Assembly: GCA_034698045.1 (NCBI GenBank) | Contig: JAQGAU010000263.1 | Location: 1 to 32,637 of the forward strand | Reading direction: 5' to 3' | Length of the DNA stretch: 32,637 nucleotides | Source: Paramacrobiotus richtersi | Lineage: Eukaryota > Tardigrada > Eutardigrada > Parachela > Macrobiotidae | Part shown: positions 1 through 9,049 of the stretch, in pieces | How the letters are laid out: every line of letters begins with the position of its first letter | How positions within the stretch are numbered: the first letter of the stretch is position 1 | Made by a program: the position numbers and the translations under genes | Notes under the pieces: model-generated | What the model saw: only the letters and a program-made list of their open reading frames with translations | What the model was told of the DNA's origin: nothing | Databases searched by the model: none

Positions 1-3000
1 GGTGGCCACCCATATCGATGGCAGTGTTCTGCATGTCCTGAGAATCACGGATCGATTCCGTCGCAAATTCGATCGGGATTATCGTAGCAGCTGCCCGAAA
101 CCCGAGGTAAAGTTAACATGTTCAGTACAAGCTCTTACACCTTTCTTGGAACTTTAATTTAATATTAATTTAATATTTCCTTGTTTACTAATCTGGGAGG
201 TCGACAGTGGCGTTTCCTTGTAAGATTTCGGAAATTTTCTGATCTCCTTTTTATCATAATTCATAACTAGCGTTTTTTCATCTTCGTGGTAAGTAAATTG
301 TACTTAAAGTTTCGGTGATCGGCACAAGCGACGGAGAATAAAGATACTATAATCGGAATAAATAATAAAAATGAATAGCAGCAAGAATGAAGAACTGTGT
401 GGAATGTGGGAATTCTGCACAATGGGTAAAGCTACTTACATGTCGAAAGAAACAATAAAAGATTTTCTTATGGCTTACGTATTCTAGCCTTGCACTAGGA
501 CAGTCTGAATTTGCTTGAACCGCGAATCAAATACACCTTTAGCACATGAGTCTAATCGGGCATCTAAACAGAATCTAATCGAGAAGAAAAAGGGATGCGA
601 ATGGAAATCTGCAGTGAAGAGTAGTCTCTTGTAGGTTGTTATGGATTTTGGTTTCAGACATGTTAACTGTAGGCCAGCTTTTTAATGTAAAACAATTCTT
701 AGAGAAATGTAAGCGGCTAGTTTTTAATTGCAAAACGATCATACTGAGCGCCAACGCAGAAATCCGTAAAGAACAGTGTAACTCGCAGAAATAAAATAAA
801 TGGAGAACTAGCAAATTAAACAGTGTGAATTCCGTTTCATTGGTACGTTGCGTGATTGTTGATTATTCTGGTTTACATGTGCAGGGAAATACACTGTTCC
901 GTATGCTTGGAGTGACACCGCAGACCTATCAAAATCCCCCTGAGGCTAATGCAAATCTGGCATTTTGGCAGGATACGCCATGGGCATCTTTCTCGCCTTG
1001 GCCGCCATTTGATTTGTTCGGTCCATCCACTGCAGCAGCGGCTCCAACTGCCGTCCCACTCGGTGTGGTTCCTCCGTTTTGGGGATGCAGCGGTGCGCCC
1101 ATGTTCCAGCCACAACCTATAGCTTCGTTTTCCGCTCCATCGCTCCCGCCGCCTTTTTGTTTCGATCCCGCAATGTGTGATTCGAATGGACACTTTACCG
1201 GTACCTTCGGGTCGGGGCCTTCGTTTTTCGGGCAGTCACCGTTGGTTGATGGGATGTTCAGTCAATCATGGAATCCTGCAGTGGCTGCTTCTAATGGGAG
1301 CTTTTTCTGTCCCTTTAACGCGCCGCCGTTTTTCGAGCAGTCACCGTTGGGCGGTGGGATGTTTGACCAGTCATGGACTGCTTTTGATGAGAGCTTTTCC
1401 GCTCCCTTCAACGCGCCGTCGTTTTTTGATCAGTCACCATTGCCTGGTGGGTGTTTTGGTCAACCTTTCTTCTTTGATGCGTTTTGCCCGGAGAAGCCTG
1501 TTCCGATAAACGCAGTTCTGCCCAGAGAGATTCTGGCCGAGATCTTCGAGCATCTGGATGGTGTGCCGCAGACCAGTCTGCGCAAAGTGTGCTCCAAGTG
1601 GAATAAGATCTTGACAACAGTTCCGGTGAGCCGTATGTTTCGTGTGTCGAACAATCGAGTGTTTGAATGGTATACGGAGCCTCGCATCTGCCTGCTGAAA
1701 CGCTGGACTAGTCAGACAAAGATGATTGCGTATAGGACCATCATCGACACCGGTGGTTTCCGCGGCCGCTGTGGTAATAAAGAACCCTACCGGCGGCTCA
1801 TGTGCACCGGACGTTTATTCCAGTGTATCTTTCAGGTATGTGTTTTTCGATAGCTCTGCGATATTTCAGCTATATGTACAGCTGGCACATCTGTAATGGT
1901 GTTTTGATGAATGCCGTACCTTTCTCCATGACTTTAGGATGTTTATTACTGTCATTGCCGCGATGACATCCGTACAAAATATTCAAATGGATTACGATTG
2001 TAACTTAGGCAGAAATGAACGACTGTAGCGAAAGTCGACTGATTAGTTTTACATAGTTTTAATGGGACTTGCTTTGCGCAGGAGAATCAGCTGCCACGTC
2101 TGGACACTCTTGTACTGGTCGACCTCGCGTGGCCATGGTTCTGGGATTTGGGGAGACGACGCGGACATTTCTACGACTTTATCAGTCACATCCGCAAAGA
2201 ACTGAATTTATTTGCGTCCGTTTGCCACAGTTTGGTGCTGAAGAATGTCTCTGTGGTTTTTGTTGGAGATGATGTAAACATTACCGGAAATACAGTTAAC
2301 GTGTGTGGTAATGTTTTTGGTGGTTTAGGCTGTTACCGTGCGAATTGCGAAAGCACGGATTATGGGAGAGTTGTCGGCGGATGCATTGTGGAGCTTGTTG
2401 GACGACAGTCTGCCACCGTTATGCGATGCGGATTTGGACGCGTGGGCGGAGTGGATGGGTGATAATTCGGATGACGAGTTGCCTGATCAGTTGGTTGAGG
2501 TAAGGATTGTTGTAGTGCTGGTCACGAAGTTGTCTGAATCACGGAGATGATTTTCTCGACGGTGTATTTGCCAAATTACAAGATTAGGCAACTGTTATCC
2601 GAAAATGTTCACTCTATGTAATGATTTCTGTAGTGAAAGGTTTATGTTGATGCGTTGGGAAAAGTTTTGCTTACTACGATTGAGCATGAAGGAAATGTAC
2701 AATGTTCTGGCTTATATCATGCTGTTTGTCTGGCTAACGCGAGGCAATCTTTTGCACTTAAGGTGAACAAATACCCTGCGGGTTTAGTTTTGGGTGGTTC
2801 CCAAAGACAATTTCTTGCATTAAACCGCAGATGTGTATCGTTACCGCATCTGGTATACATGATAGCAAAGGGATTGCTCTACCCTGTGATCAGGTCATTG
2901 TTTACCCGCAGCGCGCGCGCAGCCCACAACAGGTGTGTAAACAAAGAGCAGGAAAATAAGAAGAAAAGTCTCGATAAAGTCAGCCGTGCATCAATAGTAT

Positions 3001-3711
3001 GATCTGAAAACGGCATAAATTGCATAAAAACACAAGAAAGATTATTACACAAGCTTTTTCGATTTCGTTGATTACGTAGAAAGTTATTGATTTTTGAATA
3101 TTTTGAAATTCAATATCTTTTGAAGCAATCGACAAAATCCAGAAAGCTTGTGTAATAACGTTTCTTATATTTTTATGCACTTTATAGCGTTTTCAAATCA
3201 TACTTTTGATGCACGGCTGAATTTATCGAGACTTTTCTCCCTATTTGCCTGCTCTTTGTTTACAGACCTGTTGTGGGCTGCGCGCGCGCGCTGCGGGTAA
3301 CCAGTGACCTGATCACAGGGTAGAGCAATCCCTTTGCTATCATGTATACCATACGCGGTAACGATGCACATCTGTGATTTAGTGCAAGAAAATTGTCTTT
3401 GGGAACCACCCAAAACGGAACCCACAGGGTATTTTTTCACCTTAAACTGACTTGTTAATACTGCATTTACCTGCTTTGCAAGTGGATTCAGGCGTCGTTC
3501 AAGTTCCCAAGTGTCTCAGTTTTTTCGTTGTTTGTCTCCGCAGATCCTGAATGAGCGCCAGAGCGCTGATCTGCGTGACAGCACCCTGTTCCGTGGCAAG
3601 GAGTGGACGCGTGACGACCTGGTGGATCTGGATTTGAAAGAGCTGAACCGTATTACTGCGCACAGCCTGGTCAAGGCGTGCTGCTACGAGAAACTCGTTC
3701 TTCCTCTTTAA
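1..3711 (+). CDS. F-box family protein, gene A (5' partial, five-exon family)
   Basis: Exons by comparison with the complete copies: 1-106 (end of exon 1, codons from base 2), 885-1835, 2082-2273, 2329-2499, 3544-3711. Every junction is GT-AG and phase 0, and the joined visible frame is open for 528 codons to TAA. Exon 1 tail (HIDGSVLHVLRITDRFR) is the end of the family's N-terminal domain. Exon 2 holds a Phe/Pro-rich region with three SFFxQSPLxGGxFxQ repeats, then an F-box starting LPREILAEIFEHLDG near exon residue 212 and ending VCSKWNKIL. Exon 3 has the HFYDFISHIRKELN block, exon 4 the ALWSLLDDSLPPL block, exon 5 the ILNERQSAD block. F-box proteins bind Skp1 in SCF ubiquitin ligases; the substrate here is unknown. 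Oddities: intron 4 (1044 bp) contains a foldback element, and a 5-base insertion relative to B removes the terminal Asn-Trp. Confidence 0.85.
1217..1463 (+). repeat. Coding tandem repeat (SFFxQSPLxGGxFxQ) in exon 2 of gene A
   Basis: Three imperfect copies of a motif with core bases CAGTCACCGTTGG occur at 1233, 1338 and 1431, so the spacing is 105 and 93 bp (35 and 31 codons, always in frame). The protein is rich in Phe, Pro, Ser and Gly. Gene B has two related copies around 7190 and 7284. Genes C and D lack the region entirely. It looks like a disordered, aromatic-rich segment. Confidence 0.75.
2758..3445. mobile_element. Foldback / MITE-like element flanked by TTAA, in intron 4 of gene A
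   Basis: The 688-bp segment is an imperfect palindrome along nearly its whole length, with arms of about 344 bp meeting near 3100. It starts TTAAGGTGAA and ends TTCACCTTAA. Matching arm blocks include ATTACACAAGCTTT, CCCACAACAGGT, AAACAAAGAGCAGG and the GC-rich GCGCGCGC run. Gene B's intron 4 is 380 bp while this one is 1044 bp; removing the element leaves about 356 bp, so it inserted after the A/B duplication. There is no transposase frame, so it would be non-autonomous. TTAA ends suggest, but do not prove, a piggyBac-type target duplication. Confidence 0.8.
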
Positions 3712-4640
3712 TTCAATGGTGAATTCTGCAGAATCTATCCGGAATATGGCAAAGCCGTTTGTTGAATCACATGACTGTTGTCTTGCGGCTATTGTTCACC
3801 CGTTGAGTTTTGACACTTTCCTTTGTCAAGTGTGATTGTGCTAGATTGCATTGTTTTTCAATAACTTGCGGAAAATGTCCAGTTTTGTGAGTGTTCCCGG
3901 GTATTTCTCTTTTTGACAAAATTTTGTGAGTGTTTAGCGTTTCTTTGCTGGTGCGTACGGGCTGGTACACTATGGGGCGGAGTGATGTCATTTTGCCTGG
4001 TTTATGTGAATTGGATAGATGGATAAATCATAAACGTGCCATCGTTGTATGGCTGTAATATTCGCAGCGTTCCTTGAATATACTTTACACCGATTCCTTA
4101 GAAAAACAAGGCGCATACCTGATACGGTCTGATACCCGTACTGCTGACATACAGTAATACCAGAGAGAATAATACTAACTAAAGGTCACGCTTTGTAACA
4201 AACAGGCCAGACTGTTCGACCCGTCGAGATGTTCAGCGAAGCAGGTACCGTGTAATTATAGCGCTGTAATCCATATCATTATGTCCGTGAACTTCAAATA
4301 TCAAATTTTGGTCAGCTATTACCAAGCTGTTCAGAATTTTAGATGTCTTGGTTTCGGATCTTGATGTGCGGCCAACGCCACGACAGCAGCGACACCTGAC
4401 GACTGTTAGAAACTATCGCCGCGCGAGTGCATACATCTGTAAGCGAGAATCGCCTAGGACTGTATTTGCAATGTTTATATAGTTGACGAAATTACTGCGA
4501 AGGTAACGATTATAAAGTTAGCGCGTATGCCAATACCCGACAGTGACCTTTTACCACACTCATAGGATTTTATCTCGGACTATATGGCTGGGCACACGAC
4601 CGTCAATGGATATATTGTATAGGTATTTTTTTTCAACAGG
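3712..4640. other. Intergenic stretch after gene A, no gene recognised
   Basis: The first bases (TGGTGAATTCTGC) match the sequence across the stop codon in genes B and C, so the 3' flank is homologous. Beyond that only short, unconserved open frames are seen. Confidence 0.5.
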
Positions 4641-5010
4641 ATTTGCAGGACTATGCGGTCAGTTTCGTTGGAAACTGGGTAATCTATCTGTACAACCAGA
4701 AGCTCGAAGCAAAATATTGTAAGAGGCAGTGGAACGAGCTCGTGCACATATCTTGGAGTTTTGAGCATTGACGCGGCAGTAACACTTGTTACAAACGATT
4801 GAAGTAATGTTTGATGTAGATCTGAATTATAGGAGCAATATTTGCACTGGAATCCAGTGACTGGATGCAGCCGCAGGAGCGAAAAGGGACACTTTAACAA
4901 GTTTATCTGTTTGTCACCGATAGGTGACGAACTGAATGCCTTTGCCGGCGTATTTATTAGCATTGTCCTCAATGACATCAATGTGACGCTGATAAATTTG
5001 GAAGACGTAG
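4641..5010 (+). pseudogene. Decayed F-box-family fragment (exon 3 block, perhaps part of exon 2)
   Basis: From 4842 to about 5007 the plus strand reads HWNPVTG, then RSEKGHFNKF, then GDELNAFAGVF and IVLNDINVTLI. This follows the exon 3 block of genes B and C (WNWHKPV, GHFSNL, RDELNSFASV, LVLKDVTVVL) in order and spacing, and ends at GAC before GTAGTT where the family has its exon 3 donor. Upstream, about 4641-4775, a frame with CKRQWNEL weakly recalls the F-box tail VCSKWNQIL. No intact exons 1, 4 or 5 were found nearby, so this is a relic of another tandem copy. Confidence 0.6.
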
Positions 5011-5612
5011 TTATGGTTGGCATCCATATCCAGAAAAAAAACGTTATGGGGACGTTGCTCTTTGATTATGTTTGGTTGTGGAGTTATGCTGATTCAAATT
5101 ATTACAAAATTTCGGCTAATTTTACTTCCGGTTGAAACTTCAATCCTCTTTTGTTGCGTTTTTATACTTATACAGCGTGTTTTCATTGCCGTTTGAAGGT
5201 CTAACAGTAGAAGTACTCTGTACGTACCGTACTTTCGTATTGGTTGTTCTGACCTTACAGCTAGTTTCTCTTTCATTGCGATCCTCCTCTGATCCTGCAT
5301 TTCGATTAACTGCCATTTCCTATTTATTTCCCCGTTTTTTCCACGTTATGTTCGCCCGTAATTTGATGTAAAATCCCGTGTTAAACAGATTTAAGCTGAA
5401 AAAGGACGATAAATGGAGGAGAAAATTAAACCTCCCAGCCCCAAGGGTGTCGTACAGAAAAGCGCACAGGGGTGACAGTCAACCGGAAATATGTCGGTTG
5501 ACGCTGTTCAGATCACATCATGCTTTTTCATTCAAAATTTTTCACTGTAAATTGTCGACTTGTTGTTTTGTGTGATTTTTAATTTTTGTTACTGTCTTAC
5601 TCCATCTATTCT
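5011..5612. other. Upstream region of gene B
   Basis: No gene is visible. It presumably contains the promoter and 5' UTR of gene B. A perfect 8-bp dyad, GTCAACCG (5478-5485) and CGGTTGAC (5495-5502), lies about 115 bp before the start codon, separated by 9 bases; it could be a protein-binding site or chance. No TATA box was identified with confidence. Confidence 0.4.
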
Positions 5613-5618
5613 ATGAAA

Positions 5619-8600
5619 ATGGCTTTCGACTATAAATTCCCATCTATCGGAATGCCAGCTTACAAACAGCTGGACTGGAATAGCGTCGATGTTCGCGGCG
5701 ATGATGGATTGCTGCATTATGGTCGAGTTATTGACTGCGCTGATGAGGGTCTCGTTATCGATTTCGGTGGAGGGAAAACTGCTCAGCCGATCCTTTTCGG
5801 GGAGATTTATCGCTGTAAACTGGAGCGCTTTAAAGAGCGATCTAATGAGGACACCGAGAACCTGCCTGTGGACGCGCTGCTGCGCCTGCATCGCGGGGAG
5901 CCGGCCAAATGGTATCCGGGAATTGTGATCACTGGGGACTTTGTTCGTCACGGTTCGTTTGCTTTGACACGGATCGCCACACCAGATGGCATTTCAGCGG
6001 AGATTGTGTCTGGCGAACGGCTTCGAGAGCCACGTAGCGGGGGAGAATTGGGGCAGTTTTTGTTGGAGAAGGGCCAGTTTGTCAAGGAAGAAATTCAGCT
6101 GCCGAGTGGGGTCTCCAGTGGGTCGCCGTCTCCGGGACCGTACAAAACGGCACCTGCTGATGAGCGTCTTGTGGAATGTTTTAACAGAAACTGCTCGGAA
6201 CACTGGATGGTGGCTACCCATATAGATGGCGGTGTTCTGCATGTGCTGAAGATTACGGATCGATTCCGTCGCAAATTCGACCGAGATTATAGAAGCAGCT
6301 GCCCGAAACTCGAGGTGAAACGGTTAGCGGTACTAGTATCTGACTGTATCAACGACGGGTTGGTTTGATATTGTGATTCTTGAGAAAGCTTTTAGAATAA
6401 AAATCGCCTTGATTTTTAAGAAAATGACCAAGATTAACCACTATTGCATAAATCCATAAAATTCATAATAAGGAGTACTGACCCCGTAATAAATATATAA
6501 ATAATAAATCCAACTATAAATTGAAAAAATATATGTGAAATAATAAAGCATGATAAGTGAACAAAACAATATGCAATAAATCCACCTATAAATTTAAAAA
6601 AACATATTCGAAAAAATAAAATAATATAAATAGATAAAACAAATAATAAGTTCACCTGTAAATTTAAGAAATATATAATAAATAATAAAAAAATATTTAA
6701 AACTATTGAATCCATAATAAATGCAATGTAGGATGGGCACAGGCATGGTTAAATGTGCAGAATTTCTAGAGAATAAAATAAATCGATAATTGGAAGAAGT
6801 ATAAAATTTCTTGATACTGGTGATTCATAGAAGTTTGTGTTACTGGGTTGTCTCTGCAGGGCGATACACTGTTTCGTATGCTGGGAGTAACGCCGCCGAC
6901 GCCGGGAAACCACCCCACTAATACTGTAAATGCCGAACTGGGACAGGACACGAAGCGGGCAAATCCTCCCTTTTCGACACCGTCTGGCTTCTTTCGTGCA
7001 GGTCCAGCTCCGCCCACTGTATCGGCGATTCCACCCACTGGAGTTCCACCGTTCTGCGGTTTCTACGCTGCTCCCGTGTTCTCTGGTGTGTTCCAACCGA
7101 GACCGACAGCTCCATTGTTCCGGCCGCGTTCCACTTCCGGTGCTTGTCATGGAAGCTTTTCCCGCCCATTCACGGCGCCATCGTTTTACGGGCAGCCACC
7201 GTTGAGGGGTGGGCCGTTTGGTCAGCCACGGAATCCTTCTGCGGCGAGATTTTCTGATCCTTCCAGATCGCCTTCGTTTTCCAGGCAGTCACCGTTGCAT
7301 GGTGGCTGTTTTGGTCAGTCCTTCTTCTCTTACGCGTATGGTCCGGAAACGCTGCCCCCCATGAACAAAGTGTTGCCCAAGGAGATTTTGGTCGAGATCT
7401 TCGAGTATGTGGAGGGTGTCCCGCAGACCGAACTGCGCAGAGTATGCTCCAAGTGGAATCAGATCCTGACGACGGTTCCGGGGAATCGCATGTTGCGTGT
7501 ATCTGAAGATCGGATGTTTGGCTGGACTACCATGCCTCGGGTCTGCCTGCTGAAACGCTGGACTGCCCAGACGAGGGTTATCTTGTATACGACTATCGCC
7601 AACACTGATAGCATGTTTGGACCAAGTTTCACCGATTTCCGTGACCGCTTTGATAAGCAGCACTACGGGACGCTGATGTGCAGCGCCCACCTCTTCCGCT
7701 GCATCTGTCAGATACGTGCAGATTGGCGATTCTCCACATGTTCAGCAGGACATACAGCTAGTACCGTTGTAAGGTTTTTTTCTGACGAATCCCAAGGTTT
7801 TTTTTTGTGTGACTTGGCTGTAATATGTCGATGAAAATTCTGTACTTTTTTGGTCTTTGCTGTATTCTTAATAGTTCTTATTAATGTGAGCGAATCAGAA
7901 CTTGATTTACTAAACATTTCGAAAGAAAACATGTGACTTGATAGAGAATGGTATTTGAATGGTTTAGCTGTATTCGTTGCCGCGGTGAACGTGGTACAAA
8001 GACAAATACTTAACTTGGTTATGATTGGTATAGTTTCATTAATCTGAAGCGGTCTTTCCGTTGTGCAGGAAAGCCAGCTACCGCGTCTGGATGCGCTGGT
8101 CCTTGCCGGCATTGGGTGGCAGCAGCCCTGGAATTACATACAACGAAGCGGTCATTTCAGCAATTTAGTCATTAACATCCGCGACGAACTGAACTCGTTT
8201 GCGTCGGTCTGCCGTACGTTGGTGCTGAAAGATGTCACAGTGGTGCTGGCGGGCGATAAGGTAAAGACTACCGACAATAACGTGTAGCATGGGTGGTGTT
8301 GATGTTGTTGGTCATCTTTAGATGCCTGTCGCCGTGCGCATTATGAAAGGACGAATTACGGAAAAGTTGTCGGTTGACGGCTTGTGGAGTTTGATGGACA
8401 AGAGCCTGCCACGGTTACGTGATGCGGATTTGGCTTGTTGGACAGAGTGGATGAGTGACAATTCGGACGACGCGTTGCCAGATCAGTTGGTTGAGGTGAG
8501 GATTGTAAACTGTTGATTCTACTGTGTACGGATGTCTGGATCGTAAGACGTTTGCTATGGCCATATATTTGCCGTAACTTGCTCTATCACCAAATCTGAA

Positions 8601-9049
8601 AAGTTTGCAATCGCATGGTAGTGTTTGCAATGACAGAGGTTGGTGATGTGGTGACCTTTACAAGATTTATTATCGATCTACTTTGGCATACTGTACGCAG
8701 AAAATTGTTGGTTTTCTGCATAACCGGATGCTGTCGACGTACAGTATGCTAAGCATACTAGTATGCGAACCCTAAATTTGTACTGCGTGTACCGTAATTT
8801 ACATACAAGTGTCACTCAGGTTCTTAAGGTCGCAGGCGTCATCGGCGGTGGTTTTATTGTTATTTCTATGCACAGATCCTGAATGAGCGGCAGAGTGCTG
8901 ATCCACGCGACAGCAGCCTGTTCCGTGGCAAGGAGTGGATGCGCGATGATCTGGTCGATCTGGATTTGGAAGAGCTGAACCGCATTACTGCGCACAGCCT
9001 ACTCAAGGCTTGCTGCTATGAGAAGCTGGTTTTGCCTCTTAACTGGTGA
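5619..9049 (+). CDS. F-box family protein, gene B (complete, five exons)
   Basis: Exons: 5619-6314, 6860-7768, 8069-8260, 8322-8495, 8876-9049; all phase 0, giving 714 residues. The start at 5619 has the best context (AAAATGG); ATGs at 5613 and 5652 are alternatives, and 5652 aligns with the starts of C and D. Exon 1 is the N-terminal domain of unknown function: WNSVDVRGDDGLLHYGRVIDC, EPAKWYPG, LPSGVSSGSPSPG, HIDGGVLHVLK. Exon 2 has a Pro/Phe-rich segment and then the F-box at about residues 403-445 (LPKEILVEIFEYVEG to VCSKWNQIL). Exons 3-5 are the conserved C-terminal blocks, ending ...LPLNW. Odd point: the usual exon 2 donor is mutated (CAG|ATACGT), so I end exon 2 at an in-phase GTAAGG 57 bases downstream. 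If neither donor works, the frame runs to a stop at 7834. By family it is a probable SCF substrate adaptor; the target is unknown. Confidence 0.85.
6449..6720. repeat. AT-rich minisatellite, ~70-bp unit, in intron 1 of gene B
   Basis: Degenerate tandem units begin with AATAAATCCACCTATAAATT-like sequence at 6503, 6575 and 6645, with lengths of 72, 70 and about 64 bp. A shorter, more diverged unit precedes them (6449-6502) and another begins at 6709. The stretch is very AT-rich. The hydrophobic minus-strand frame it gives is an artefact of composition. Confidence 0.75.
7709..7774 (+). other. Lost splice donor and in-phase replacement donor of gene B exon 2
   Basis: In genes A, C and D exon 2 ends with CAG followed by GTA (or GTAC). 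In B the same place reads CAG then ATACGT, so the donor G is lost. The frame stays open for 19 more codons and meets GTAAGG at 7769, a strong consensus donor, in the same phase 0 needed by exon 3. Use of this site adds 19 residues (IRADWRFSTCSAGHTASTV). Confidence 0.65.
8686..8766. repeat. Nested inverted repeats in intron 4 of gene B
   Basis: Outer arms GCATACTGTAC (8686-8696) and GTACAGTATGC (8739-8749) are perfect complements. Directly inside lies a second perfect stem, GCAGAAAA (8697-8704) and TTTTCTGC (8712-8719), with a 7-base loop. A perfect 14-base palindrome GCATACTAGTATGC (8753-8766) follows and reuses the GCATACT core. It may be the relic of a small foldback element. Confidence 0.7.

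Noticed and set aside
873-1193. Minus-strand frame of 106 codons within exon 2 of gene A
   Set aside because: It is antisense to the low-complexity coding repeat; no conservation apart from the plus-strand protein.
2655-3002. Open frame of 115 codons and its mirror at 3198-3440 on the other strand
   Set aside because: The two translations are near copies because they are the two arms of the palindrome; they have no start context or homologue and lie in an intron.
4580-5023. Minus-strand frame of 147 codons
   Set aside because: It is antisense to the degenerate F-box exon relic, whose plus-strand reading matches the family; the minus-strand product resembles nothing.
6434-6715. Hydrophobic minus-strand frame that looks like a membrane protein
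   Set aside because: It is the translation of the AT-rich minisatellite; Ile/Phe/Leu richness follows from base composition.
7709-7720. U12-type AT-AC intron at the mutated donor of gene B
   Set aside because: The sequence ATACGTGC lacks the ATATCCTT-like U12 donor, and the intron ends in a normal CAG; a downstream GTAAGG in phase is simpler.
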